Shown: positions 1 to 9,104, counted from the stretch's first letter. The stretch: 43,736 nt of DNA from Chitinophagales bacterium (GCA_015655125.1 JAATFP010000116.1:1-43736); one strand, 5' to 3'. The notes: generated from the letters alone by a model not told the origin. A program made the numbers and translations.

Positions 1-128
1 ACCTTTCCAATTTTGATTTCGTATACCAGCACGTAAAAAATCTCCGAAAAAAAATAGCCTCGGCCAAAGGGAAAGACTATATTGGCACCGTATACGGCAT
101 CGGTTACAAATTCAATTCTTCCGTATGA
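1..128 (+). CDS. OmpR-family response regulator, C-terminal end only (partial)
   Basis: This is the last part of a gene that begins before the window. Reading from base 3 gives an open frame of about 41 residues ending at the TGA at 126-128. It contains YQHVKNLRKKI followed by YIGTVYGIGYKF. This is the usual end of the winged-helix DNA-binding domain of OmpR/PhoB regulators, covering the recognition helix and the C-terminal beta hairpin with its G-x-GY-x-F motif. The stop overlaps the ATG of the following histidine kinase (ATGA at 125-128), so the two are almost certainly a translationally coupled two-component pair. The receiver domain is outside the window and cannot be judged. Confidence 0.85.
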   Translation, partial: LSNFDFVYQHVKNLRKKIASAKGKDYIGTVYGIGYKFNSSV

Positions 129-1450
129 AACTCATTAACAAATTCACCCTTTGGTTTCTCTGCATCACCCTTTGCACCACTATTATCGGCACTGCCATCA
201 CTTATTACAACATCAGCAGCAGGATCGACAATGCCGCAACCGGGCGTTTAAGCACGGTAAATAAATTAACCGCAGAAAAAATCCAGTCCGGCACCCTGAC
301 CGATACTGTTGTCCAGGGACGCAAAGTGGCCGTGCAAGAGATCAATGGTCCGCTGCCGGAAAAAACATTTACATTAACATCGGTAAACACCCTGGACCCG
401 CTTTCAAAAAAGCCGGAACTTACCATCACCGCCAATTCGTATTATCAGATCAATAACAAAAATTATAAAATCACGAGTTATGCCTGTGTGAGCAAGGCAG
501 ACCAGATCTTGTCGGGGCTGGAAATTTCTATCTTATGGAAATGGGCGCTCATTATTTTTCTCATCGCTATTTCTGCACGGCTGGTTTCCAGGTGGGTGTT
601 GTTGCCCTTCGAAGACACCATTAAGGCAATCGGAAATTTCAATGTGAAGAAACAGGAACCTATCAGGCTTTCACCTACTAATACAAAAGAGTTTATACAA
701 CTCAATAAGTTTGTAGAATCCATGACCAACCGCGCCATTGAAGAATATGCCGCGCTGAAAGAATTTACAGAAAACGCTTCGCACGAACTACAGACGCCCG
801 TGGCAATCATGCGCGGAAAACTGGATCTGCTGGGCGAATCCGAACTTACAGACAAGCAGGCAATGCTGATCTCTGACGTACAGAATTCGCTCAATAAATT
901 ATCGCGGATCAACAGCTCGCTCATTTTGCTCGCACGCATGGAGAACAACGAATACACAGCCACAGAACCGTTGCCGTTCCGGCATTTGCTGACAGAAACA
1001 TTGAAAGATTACGATGAACTCATCACGATGAAATCGCTTTCACTCACTACCGGCATCAACAGCGATATCCATATTCAGCTACACAAAGATCTTGGGAACC
1101 TGCTGGTGAACAACCTGGTCAGCAACGCTATCCGCCACAATGTTCCAAACGGCAGCATCCGCGTTACGCTGACCGATCACAGCCTAACCGTTGCTAATAC
1201 CGGACCTGAACCCGAACTTCCGACGGAAGAATTGTTTCATCGTTTCAAAAAGGGAAATCAATGCAGCAGTTCTATTGGCATCGGCCTCGCCATCGTAAAA
1301 CAGATCTGCGACATTCATAATTTCCCGATTTCGTATACCTATCAGAAAGGAACGCATATCCTGCACATCTGTTTCTCCGAAACATGCGCCCACATTGGCT
1401 CCGTATCGGTCCTTCTTTCAACACAGGAAGCAGAAGAATCAGTTCCATAG
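125..1450 (+). CDS. Sensor histidine kinase (two-component system)
   Basis: A 441-residue membrane sensor kinase partnered with the response regulator just upstream, which it overlaps by four bases. A first membrane segment lies at about residues 8-28 and a second at about 136-158, enclosing a periplasmic region of roughly 105 residues that would hold the sensor. The dimerisation/phosphoacceptor box reads ENASHELQTPVAIM with His220. The ATPase domain follows, with an N box near 330-338 (NNLVSNAIRHN), a short G1 region containing NTG at 358-360, and a G2 box GIGLAI near 385. The G1 loop has Asn where DxGxG would be expected, a variation I recall in Bacteroidota kinases. It lies directly upstream of a TolC-RND-MFP set, so control of efflux is likely. 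The signal is not deducible. Confidence 0.88.
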   Translation: MKLINKFTLWFLCITLCTTIIGTAITYYNISSRIDNAATGRLSTVNKLTAEKIQSGTLTDTVVQGRKVAVQEINGPLPEKTFTLTSVNTLDPLSKKPELTITANSYYQINNKNYKITSYACVSKADQILSGLEISILWKWALIIFLIAISARLVSRWVLLPFEDTIKAIGNFNVKKQEPIRLSPTNTKEFIQLNKFVESMTNRAIEEYAALKEFTENASHELQTPVAIMRGKLDLLGESELTDKQAMLISDVQNSLNKLSRINSSLILLARMENNEYTATEPLPFRHLLTETLKDYDELITMKSLSLTTGINSDIHIQLHKDLGNLLVNNLVSNAIRHNVPNGSIRVTLTDHSLTVANTGPEPELPTEELFHRFKKGNQCSSSIGIGLAIVKQICDIHNFPISYTYQKGTHILHICFSETCAHIGSVSVLLSTQEAEESVP

Positions 1451-1543
1451 AGTTAAAACATCAATGTTTGAACTTCGCTTCAAAATTCCTTCAAGATGAT
1501 GTTGTTGATTTGCATTTTTAATGCATCAGCAGAAACAGCATTC

Positions 1544-2929
1544 ATGAAGCATCATTTATATCTTCTCTGTATTTTACCCGGACTAATAACCTTTTCCACT
1601 GCAGCTGGACAAACACTGACGCTGAAAGCCGCGGTGGACAGTGCCTTGCACAATTATCCATCTATTAAGGTAAAAACAAATTACGCCCTCGCCGCCGATG
1701 CCGTGGTGCAGCAAACAAAAAAAGAAGCGCTTCCCAATTTTGTGATTTCCCTGCAACAGGATTACGGAACCATCAACGGGCAAAACGGCCCGGCATATGG
1801 ACTGGGTGGCTTCGGGGTAGCATCGTCTGGTGCCGCGCTGAACTCACAGAACTGGCACGCGGGCTTCGGCGGTACTTACCTCAGCAATATCAACTGGGAT
1901 TTTTTCGCCTTCGGCAGGGTTAAAGAAAGGTTGAATACGGCCAAAGCCCTCGCTACAAGAGACAGGGCCGATGAAACCCAGGAAATTTTTCAGCAGCAAA
2001 TAAAAGTAGCTTCGGCGTATCTTAATTTACTGGCGGCGCAACGCATCACCCGCTCGCAGGAACGAAACCTGTTGCGTGCAGACACCATCAAATTTGTGGT
2101 AACTGCAAGAGCTAAGAATGGACTGATCGCCGGTGTGGATTCTTCCTTCGCGAACGCTGAGGTATCCAATGCAAAAAGCGCACTGATAGCGGCAAAAGAT
2201 GCAGAACAGGAACGAGCCGGTGAACTTGCAATGCTAATGGGCGTTCCGCAACGCGACTTTATACTCGACAGTTCGTTTCTCGCGCAAGTGCCGGCCACTT
2301 ACACCGGCACCATCGCCGTTACCCATCCGCTGCTTGATTTTTATAAGAGCCGCATCGCCATCAGTGATCGGCAGTTGAAGTATATTAAAACGTTGAAATA
2401 TCCAACGTTCTCTTTGTTCGGCGTATTGCAAACGCGGGGTTCCGGATTTTCATCGCAATATGTAACCGACCAGACTGCCTATACGCACAGTTATTTAGAT
2501 GGCATCAAGCCCTCACGCACCAATTACCTGTTCGGCGTGGGCGTTACCTGGAACCTTACTTCCCTGTTGCGAATCAGGGAACAGGAGCGGTCCCAGGCCT
2601 TCACTTCAAAAGCATTGCAGGAAGAATACAATACGATCGCACTTCAATTAAGCGCTCAGCAATCATTGGCAGAAATGAAAGTAACCAATGCTATCGCAGC
2701 ATTCAATGAAGCACCTGTTCAGCTAAAGGCGGCCAGCGATGCGTATTTGCAAAAATCGGTATTATATAAAAACGGACTAAGTAACATTATCGACGTTACC
2801 CAAACATTGTATTCGCTTAACCGCGCAGAAGCGAACCGCGACATTGCCTTCAGTAATGTATGGCAATCGCTGCTTATCAAGGCTGCCGCAAACGGAGATT
2901 TTATGTTGTTTTTAAATCAGGTAAAATAA
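1544..2929 (+). CDS. TolC-family outer membrane efflux protein
   Basis: Outer-membrane channel component of a tripartite efflux pump, about 461 residues from the ATG at 1544. I prefer this start to the ATG at 1496 because it opens directly on a signal peptide (MKHHLYLLCILPGLITFSTAAGQ). Mature sequence begins TLTLKAAVDSALHNYPSIKV, the first helix typical of the OEP/TolC fold. Two halves of long alpha-helical sequence follow (around residues 160-250 and 360-450), as expected for the duplicated OEP repeat. The late segment around NGLSNIIDVTQTLYSLNRAE matches the second-repeat signature. The gene lies between the sensor kinase and the RND pump; the 271-base gap before the pump holds a dispersed repeat. 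No truncation is visible. Confidence 0.88.
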   Translation: MKHHLYLLCILPGLITFSTAAGQTLTLKAAVDSALHNYPSIKVKTNYALAADAVVQQTKKEALPNFVISLQQDYGTINGQNGPAYGLGGFGVASSGAALNSQNWHAGFGGTYLSNINWDFFAFGRVKERLNTAKALATRDRADETQEIFQQQIKVASAYLNLLAAQRITRSQERNLLRADTIKFVVTARAKNGLIAGVDSSFANAEVSNAKSALIAAKDAEQERAGELAMLMGVPQRDFILDSSFLAQVPATYTGTIAVTHPLLDFYKSRIAISDRQLKYIKTLKYPTFSLFGVLQTRGSGFSSQYVTDQTAYTHSYLDGIKPSRTNYLFGVGVTWNLTSLLRIREQERSQAFTSKALQEEYNTIALQLSAQQSLAEMKVTNAIAAFNEAPVQLKAASDAYLQKSVLYKNGLSNIIDVTQTLYSLNRAEANRDIAFSNVWQSLLIKAAANGDFMLFLNQVK

Positions 2930-2981
2930 TTAGTAATGAACGGGGGTGCTGTTGGATTTTAATTTTTTTCGCTGCAAACCG

Positions 2982-3096
2982 TCTTAGACAGGCTCAGACT
3001 GACCGCATACTTTAATGGCAGGTTGTCGACCATGAGCAGAATGCAGATCTTATCGCACTTTCTACATTCTGTCATGTTGAGCTTGTCGAAACATAG
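2982..3096. repeat. Dispersed intergenic repeat, copy A (two opposed units)
   Basis: The gap between the tolC-like and RND genes contains two outward copies of a short repeat in opposite orientation. One reads forward at about 2982-3004 (TCTTAGACAGGCTCAGACTG). The other is on the reverse strand at 3069-3096, whose complement contains TTCGACAAGCTCAACATGAC. Related single copies lie near 8153, 19352 and 35042. The whole gap from 2930 to 3200 contains no convincing gene; a 71-codon reverse frame runs through it but only translates the repeat. Confidence 0.7.
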
Positions 3097-3200
3097 ACGG
3101 AACCCGATTTTTTGATCCAGGTTTACTTTTAATAGTAAACACGCTAATTCTGATAATTGATAACATAGTACCAAAACCTTAAACCCCGAAACTTTATCGA

Positions 3201-6200
3201 ATGAATTTAATCAAAGCCGCACTTCGCAAACCGATCTCGATACTCGTACTGGTAGCAGGCTTGCTGTTTTTCGGCATCAGCGCCATGCGCGATATCAAGA
3301 TAGACATCCTGCCGCAGATGAACATGCCGGTTATCTACATTGCACATCCTTTTGGTGGTTACACACCAAACCAGATGGAATCTTATTTTGCCAAACAATA
3401 CGTAAACATTTTACTTTTTGGAAATGGCATTAAGAGCATCGAAACAAGGAACGTGCAGGGCCTTATGCTGATGAAGCTCACTTATTATGAGGGTACGAAC
3501 ATGGCACAAGCTGCATCCGAACTAAGTTCGTTGTCGAACAGGATACAGGCTTCGTTTCCCCCGGGTACGCAACCTCCTTTCATCATCCGCTTCGATGCAT
3601 CGTCATTACCGGTGGGGCAACTGGTATTAAGCAGCAAAACAAAAACGAACAACCAGTTGCAGGACCTTGCAAATGTATATGTGCGTGCCTCGTTTACTTC
3701 CATTCCCGGTTTGCTGGCACCCCCGCCCTTTGGTGGCAACCCACGTACGATCGAGATCAACGTAAGCCCGGAAGCCTTGCGCAGCCACAATCTAACGCCC
3801 GACCAGGTAGTGGAAGCAATCCGGCTCAACAATCAGACAGCGCCATCGGGGAGCGTACGCATCGGCGATAAACAATATATCACTCCTACGAACAATACTA
3901 TCAAACAGGTAAAGGATTTTGAAGACATTCCGATGTTCAAAGGTGGTGTGCAGAACCTTTATTTGCGCGATGTGGCAACTATAAAAGACGGCGCCGATGT
4001 AACTGCCGGCTACGCCCTCATCAACGGAAAAAGATCTGTATATATCAGCATCGCAAAATCAGCAGATGCATCTACCTGGGAAGTGGTAAATAACCTGAAG
4101 GCCAACATCCCACGGATACAAAGTACGCTGCCGGAAGATGTAAAACTTTCTTATGAATTCGACCAGTCGGTATATGTAATCAATGCGGTAAAAAGCCTGG
4201 TAAGTGAAGGGGTTATCGGTGCATTACTGACGGGGTTGATGGTGCTGCTGTTTTTAGGCGATCGCCGCGCCGCGCTCATAGTGATACTCACTATTCCGGT
4301 GTCTGTTATTTCGGGCGTATTGTTTCTTAAATTATTCGGGCAAACGATCAACATCATGTCACTGAGCGGGCTGGCGCTTGCAATAGGAATTCTCGTAGAT
4401 GAAAGCACGGTGACGATAGAAAATATCCACCAGCATTTTGATATGGGCAAGCCCAAGGCGCTCGCCATCTGGGATGCTTGCAAAGAGATCGCATTCCCAA
4501 AATTGCTTATCTTGTTTTGCATACTGGCCGTATTTGCTCCGGCCTTCACTATGACCGGAATTCCAGGCGCTTTGTTTTTGCCGTTGGCCCTGGCCATTGG
4601 ATTTTCAATGGTAATTTCCTTTTTGCTGTCGCAAACATTTGTGCCGGTAATGGCCAACTGGCTGATGAAGATCCATCCATCCAAAAGCAATAAAAAAACA
4701 GGATCCGAAATTTCTGATGCAGAAGTATTTGCAGCATCCGGACTTACAAAAGAATCTGAAGAAGATACGTTTGACCAGAAAAAAATATTGGTGGAAAGAG
4801 AAGACTTCAATAACGACGGAAAGATCGGCCGTTTTGAAAAGTTCCGGAACCGTTTCCTCCGCTTCATTTCACGGATACTTCCTTACCGGAAACCATTGGT
4901 GCTAGCTTATCTTGTAATCATTACCGGGCTGGCGATCCTGTTGCTCAGCAGCATTGGCCGCGACGTATTGCCAAAAGTAAATTCCAGCCAGTTCCAGCTG
5001 CGCCTTCGCACCCCCGAAGGAACGCGTATTGAAAGAACGGAGCAGAAAGTATTGTCGGTTTTAGAAGAACTAAAGAACATGGTAGGACCTGAACACATTG
5101 CCATCACATCCGTGTACGTCGGCCAGCATCCTTCGCAATTTTCCGTGAGCCCGATCTATCTTTTTATGGCGGGTCCGCATGAAGCTGTTTTCCAGGTAAG
5201 TTTGAAAGACTATCATGCAAACATGGATGAATTCAAAGACAGCCTGAGAATGCGTATAAAGAAAATTCTGCCGGATGTAAAACTTTCTTTTGAGCCGATA
5301 GAATTAACAGACAAAGTGCTGAGCCAGGGTTCACCAACACCTGTTGAGATCCGCATCGCAGGAAAAAATAAAAAACAGAACGAAGAATACGCCAACAAGC
5401 TCGTCACCAAACTAAAAGCCATCGATTATATGCGCGATGTGCAGATCGCACAATCATTAAAATATCCTGCGCTCAACATCAACATCGACCGCGTAAAAGC
5501 AGCACAGGTAGGTGTTGACATGAATGATGTTTCACGGTCGCTCATCGCGGCCACGTCGTCATCGCGTTACACTGAAAAAAATATCTGGCTCGACGAAAAA
5601 GCCGGTCTCTCCTACAATGTGCAGGTACAGGTACCGCTCAACGAAATGACAACCGATGCCGATATACAGGAGATACCGCTCCTTCGAAACGCCACGAGGC
5701 CCGTACTCGGAGATGTTGCCACCATCACACCCGATACCACGTATGGTGAAAACGACAACCTGGGTGCCATGCCTTATATGTCGGTTACCGCCAACCTTAA
5801 CCAAAAAGATCTCGGCAGCGCCACAAAAGATGTAGATAAAGTGATCGCCTCGCTCGGTGAATTGCCGCGCGGGATGTTTATCAACAGGATCGGCTTGAGT
5901 ACGGTACTTACTGAAACATTGAGTAGCCTGCAATCCGGCCTGCTGGTTGCCATCGTAGTGATATTTTTGATGCTGTCGGCCAATTTTCAGTCGTTCAAAG
6001 TACCGCTTGTAATATTGGCAACGGTGCCGGCCGTAATTTTAGGATCACTGATCTTATTGTTCATCACAGGCTCCACCCTTAACCTGCAATCATACATGGG
6101 CATCATTATGTCGGTAGGTGTATCGATCGCCAATGCTGTACTGCTGATCACAAATGCGGAACAGCTCCGCAAACACAACAACGACGCGTTGATATCTGCA

Positions 6201-6488
6201 AAAGAAGCAGCTGCGCTGCGAATACGCCCCATCATTATGACGAGCCTTGCGATGGTAGCAGGTATGTTACCGATGGCGATCGGCCATGGTGAAGGCGGCG
6301 ACCAGGTTTCTCCGTTGGGCCGTGCGGTGATCGGCGGATTGATTGCTTCCACTTTTGCTGTGCTGATTATTTTACCATTGGTATTCGCGTGGGTACAGGG
6401 CAAAGCACCTACAAGATCTGTATCGCTCGACCCGGAAGACAAAGAAAGCAAACACTATATTCCTTCATTATATGATTCAAAAAAATAG
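3201..6488 (+). CDS. RND efflux pump permease (HAE-1/AcrB-like) with EF-hand-like linker
   Basis: Inner-membrane proton-driven pump of about 1095 residues. The N-terminus MNLIKAALRKPISILVLVAG is the first RND helix. Six-helix bundles lie at about residues 330-490 and 880-1070, each preceded by a large periplasmic porter domain, and GDRRAALIVILTIPVSVI marks the helix 2-3 region. In TM4 the proton-relay aspartate pair reads D400-E401 (VDES); in TM10 the position that is Lys940 in AcrB is Ala977 (GVSIANAVLL). The cytoplasmic linker between TM6 and TM7 (about 490-562) is long and contains DFNNDGKIGRFE at 535-546, which fits the 12-residue EF-hand calcium loop. Its stop lies inside the next gene, so pump and adaptor are coupled. 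Substrate class cannot be told from sequence. Confidence 0.9.
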   Translation: MNLIKAALRKPISILVLVAGLLFFGISAMRDIKIDILPQMNMPVIYIAHPFGGYTPNQMESYFAKQYVNILLFGNGIKSIETRNVQGLMLMKLTYYEGTNMAQAASELSSLSNRIQASFPPGTQPPFIIRFDASSLPVGQLVLSSKTKTNNQLQDLANVYVRASFTSIPGLLAPPPFGGNPRTIEINVSPEALRSHNLTPDQVVEAIRLNNQTAPSGSVRIGDKQYITPTNNTIKQVKDFEDIPMFKGGVQNLYLRDVATIKDGADVTAGYALINGKRSVYISIAKSADASTWEVVNNLKANIPRIQSTLPEDVKLSYEFDQSVYVINAVKSLVSEGVIGALLTGLMVLLFLGDRRAALIVILTIPVSVISGVLFLKLFGQTINIMSLSGLALAIGILVDESTVTIENIHQHFDMGKPKALAIWDACKEIAFPKLLILFCILAVFAPAFTMTGIPGALFLPLALAIGFSMVISFLLSQTFVPVMANWLMKIHPSKSNKKTGSEISDAEVFAASGLTKESEEDTFDQKKILVEREDFNNDGKIGRFEKFRNRFLRFISRILPYRKPLVLAYLVIITGLAILLLSSIGRDVLPKVNSSQFQLRLRTPEGTRIERTEQKVLSVLEELKNMVGPEHIAITSVYVGQHPSQFSVSPIYLFMAGPHEAVFQVSLKDYHANMDEFKDSLRMRIKKILPDVKLSFEPIELTDKVLSQGSPTPVEIRIAGKNKKQNEEYANKLVTKLKAIDYMRDVQIAQSLKYPALNINIDRVKAAQVGVDMNDVSRSLIAATSSSRYTEKNIWLDEKAGLSYNVQVQVPLNEMTTDADIQEIPLLRNATRPVLGDVATITPDTTYGENDNLGAMPYMSVTANLNQKDLGSATKDVDKVIASLGELPRGMFINRIGLSTVLTETLSSLQSGLLVAIVVIFLMLSANFQSFKVPLVILATVPAVILGSLILLFITGSTLNLQSYMGIIMSVGVSIANAVLLITNAEQLRKHNNDALISAKEAAALRIRPIIMTSLAMVAGMLPMAIGHGEGGDQVSPLGRAVIGGLIASTFAVLIILPLVFAWVQGKAPTRSVSLDPEDKESKHYIPSLYDSKK

Positions 6489-7602
6489 CCCCATGTCAAT
6501 ATTGCAAACAACCAAAACGAACCGTACACTCTTTATATGCGCGATTATGCTGTTGATAACCGCCGTGATTTGGGGTTGCTCGGCCGGTGAAAAGAAACAG
6601 CCCGGAACCACCGCCATTGCTGAAACCCGGCCGATCGGCACTTTCCTGCTGGATAAGCAATCCTTGTCATCCAGCCTCACCATGCCCGGTGAACTGGTGG
6701 CCTACCAGCAAGTGGACCTCTATGCTAAAGTGAACAGTTTTGTAAAGAAATTATATGCCGACGTTGGAACGCAGGTAACGGCCGGGCAATTATTGGCAAC
6801 GATGGAAGCGCCGGAAATCACTTCACAGTTATCCGGTGCCGAATCGCGCCTGAAAGCGATGGAAGCTATCTACATCGCGAGTCGTTCCAACTATAACCGT
6901 TTACTGGAAACAAGCAAAACGCCTGGTACTATTTCTCCTAATGATCTCGATCAGGCACTTGCAAAACAGCAATCCGACAACGCACAATGGCAGGCGGCAA
7001 AAGCTGCCTATCGCGAGATCACGGATAACAGGAACTATCTTGAGATACGCGCGCCTTTCAGTGGCGTTATTACTTCGCGCAATGTAAGTTCCGGCGCTTA
7101 TGTGGGTCCGTCGGGTAAGGGTTCGGAATTGCCGCTGTTTACATTGCAGGAACAGCACAAGCTACGGCTGGTTGTATCGGTACCGGAATTATACAATGCC
7201 TACCTTAACAACAATGATACGATCACTTTTTCCGTACGTTCCCTGCCCGGCGAACATTTTTCTGCGAAGATCATGCGCCAGGCGGGCGCGCTCGACAGCA
7301 GGCTTCGTTCGCAACGCATAGAAATGGATGTTGAAAACACCGGCAAAAAATTGTTCCCGGGCATGGTGGCCGAAATTACCATTCCACTGCCTGCAAAAGA
7401 CAGTGTATTCGTGGTGCCGGAAAGCGCCATCCTGCCATCAGCAGAAGGAATCTTTGTAATAAAAATATTAAAAGGTAAAACAATCTGGGTGCCGGTTCAA
7501 AAGGGGCGTACCGCAAATGAAAAAACAGAGGTCTTCGGAAAACTATCCGCCGGCGATAGTATCGTAACACAGGCGAGCGAGGAGATCAGAAATGAGCAGT
7601 AA
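6472..7602 (+). CDS. RND efflux periplasmic adaptor (membrane fusion lipoprotein)
   Basis: HlyD/AcrA-type adaptor linking the RND pump to the TolC-like channel. The 376-residue frame starts at 6472, 17 bases before the end of the pump gene; an internal ATG at 6493 is an alternative start. A hydrophobic segment (LFICAIMLLITAVIWGC) ends in a lipobox with Cys36, so it is probably a lipoprotein. It shows the family layout: a first lipoyl half near 75-105 (VDLYAKVNSFVKKLYADVGT), a helical hairpin near 110-170, and a second lipoyl half near 178-205 (LEIRAPFSGVITSRNVSSGA). Beta-barrel and membrane-proximal domains follow, with GMVAEITIPLP and VVPESAIL. Last gene of the efflux operon. Confidence 0.9.
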   Translation: MIQKNSPMSILQTTKTNRTLFICAIMLLITAVIWGCSAGEKKQPGTTAIAETRPIGTFLLDKQSLSSSLTMPGELVAYQQVDLYAKVNSFVKKLYADVGTQVTAGQLLATMEAPEITSQLSGAESRLKAMEAIYIASRSNYNRLLETSKTPGTISPNDLDQALAKQQSDNAQWQAAKAAYREITDNRNYLEIRAPFSGVITSRNVSSGAYVGPSGKGSELPLFTLQEQHKLRLVVSVPELYNAYLNNNDTITFSVRSLPGEHFSAKIMRQAGALDSRLRSQRIEMDVENTGKKLFPGMVAEITIPLPAKDSVFVVPESAILPSAEGIFVIKILKGKTIWVPVQKGRTANEKTEVFGKLSAGDSIVTQASEEIRNEQ

Positions 7603-7683
7603 GCAGAAGTATGGCCAGAAAGATTGAACGGATTCATTCTCAGGTAGATTTTCCGGAACGGAAGGGACATTGAATTTTGTACA

Positions 7684-8088
7684 TCACCTGCTTACCCAGG
7701 CCGTATCCTGCAGATAACTGGCCGGGTAATCTTCAATTCCCGCCCTGAAAATATAATATTCTTTTCTTACTTTAAGAATGTCAACAGTTACAACATGAGA
7801 TTTTAAAAACTCCTGTTCACCTTCTCTGAACGGTTCTTCTTTGCTTTGAAATGCAAGGGTAAATTGACATTCGCTTGTCCAGTCGACGCGCCAGAACGAA
7901 CTTTTTCCGGTATTAAGATCTACCTCCTTTTGAATATTATTTTTTCGCATCAATTTGAACCGGCCATTATTTTTCGCGTGATAGAAAACAAATACGCCGT
8001 TCTTCACGCTGCTACAATCTGATGGCCCATTTTGAATGGTTATTTGCTTTGAACAAAACAAAAACAACGATACCAGGATAAATTTCAT
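7684..8088 (-). CDS. Small exported protein of unknown function
   Basis: A 134-residue reverse-strand frame starting with ATG at 8088 and an N-terminal hydrophobic stretch (MKFILVSLFLFCSKQ) that could be a signal peptide or lipoprotein signal. The remainder has mixed beta-strand character with NGVFVFYHAKNNGRF, a basic patch LMRKNNIQKEVD and VDWTSECQFTLAF. This pattern recalls short Bacteroidota secreted proteins with the order C...G.F......RxxxxQxE....W.sxCxY.L, which I cannot name. The frame is uninterrupted and not a shadow of another gene. It is convergent with the efflux operon (81-base gap). Function unknown. Confidence 0.65.
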   Translation of the reverse strand: MKFILVSLFLFCSKQITIQNGPSDCSSVKNGVFVFYHAKNNGRFKLMRKNNIQKEVDLNTGKSSFWRVDWTSECQFTLAFQSKEEPFREGEQEFLKSHVVTVDILKVRKEYYIFRAGIEDYPASYLQDTAWVSR

Positions 8089-8152
8089 GAAGCAAAGTAA
8101 ACAATAAATATAATGTGTTGTGCGAATAGGTTCTGAAATATACCCTGCAAAC

Positions 8153-8178
8153 TGTCTTCGACATGCTCAACATGACGT
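8153..8178 (+). repeat. Dispersed intergenic repeat, copy B
   Basis: A single unit (TGTCTTCGACATGCTCAACA, followed by TGACG) between the small exported protein and the GapN pseudogene. The preceding bases CTGCAAAC are shared with copy A (CTGCAAAC before GTCTTAGACAGGCTCAG), so the homology extends upstream of the core. Confidence 0.65.
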
Positions 8179-8265
8179 GACATTTTATTTGTAAACAGTT
8201 TCAGCCAACAATAACATCAGCCACCGATAAAATAAAACAATTAATTTTAACCGAAAATAAAACTC

Positions 8266-8780
8266 ATGTCAATCCTGCAAAATATTTTTCCGTAACGTGC
8301 GGGCATTTCTGCCGAATAGCAGCTCCACAGTTTTGTAGAACAACGCCAATACTTAATAAACGGTGAACTCAAAACCTGGGGCATACCATGGGAAAAAGAT
8401 GTGAAGATCACGCCGCTGCCGGAACCAGGCAAAGCCGGTTATCTTACAGAACTGGTGGAAGATGCGAAAAAGTACGGCGCAAACGTTATCAACAAATATG
8501 GCGGCGAAGTGAACGACACGTTCTTCTACCCTGCCATGCTTTACCCGGTAAATTCAAAATTGAGAATTTATACGGAAGAACAATTGGGTTCCGTGGTTCC
8601 CATCGTTTCCTACAAAGACCAGGAAGAAGGGGGCAACTATGTGGTGCAATCCAACTTTGGTCAGCACTACGCTTTCCTGTCTTCCAGGCCCAACGTTTGT
8701 TTGCCGGTAAGACAGGAAGCAAATTCTATTTATTATTGAGAGCATTTCTCCGCAAACCGGTTGGCACCATTGGCGCGTGA
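8266..8780 (+). pseudogene. Decayed NADP-dependent aldehyde dehydrogenase (GapN-like) remnant
   Basis: Reading from ATG 8266, the frame gives MSILQNIFP, stop (8293), RAGISAE, stop (8317), then FVEQRQYLINGEL, which resembles the N-terminus of GapN-type glyceraldehyde-3-phosphate/aldehyde dehydrogenases. It jumps directly at about 8377 to WEKDVKITPLPEPGKAGYL and FFYPAMLYPVNSKLRIY, which belong near residue 350 of such proteins. About 300 residues, including the cofactor site and catalytic Glu/Cys, are therefore missing. After VVQSNFGQ a further piece is lost, and the recognisable C-terminus (LFAGKTGS then LLRAFLRKP) continues in another frame to 8780. Two stops, two deletions and a frameshift make it clearly non-functional. 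A 112-codon open frame from GTG 8401 is the surviving middle part. Family assignment is from remembered motifs. Confidence 0.75.
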
Positions 8781-9104
8781 TATAATGGAAATCTTTTTAT
8801 GGTAACCAATAGCAAAAAATAGGGATACGTTACAATAGTGCCGGAACGTATTTTTCCGCATGTCGATAAAAAAAATCAGCAAACTGAACCATTTTGGCCG
8901 CGCAGTTTATATCTTTACGGTCATTTCAATAAAGAAAGCAGGGACAAAGATTACCCTCATACTCCTCCCGAACCCGCGCAAAAGGGCATTCGCTATGTCC
9001 TTTACCTCGATAGACTTGCATTTTATTTTCAGGCGCCACGGAACGATCTGCGGTCGGCTCATTACATCTATTCAAAATATTTAAGTACAACACAAACTTA
9101 CATT
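8781..9104. other. Gap between GapN pseudogene and T9SS cargo gene
   Basis: About 320 bases with no supported gene. An open frame continuous with the T9SS cargo gene runs through it, but it lacks a signal peptide and resembles no protein. The promoter for the cargo gene should be here, but I see no clear TAnnTTTG box. Confidence 0.5.

Noticed and set aside
2959..3174. 71-codon reverse open frame between the TolC-like and RND genes
   Set aside because: It only translates the dispersed repeat; similar peptides appear wherever the repeat occurs and there is no start context.
4151..4867. 238-codon reverse frame inside the RND gene
   Set aside because: Entirely antisense to a strongly conserved pump gene; no domain-like features beyond mirrored hydrophobic codons.
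8838..9104. N-terminal extension of the T9SS cargo gene
   Set aside because: The extension lacks any signal peptide while a perfect one begins at ATG 9105.
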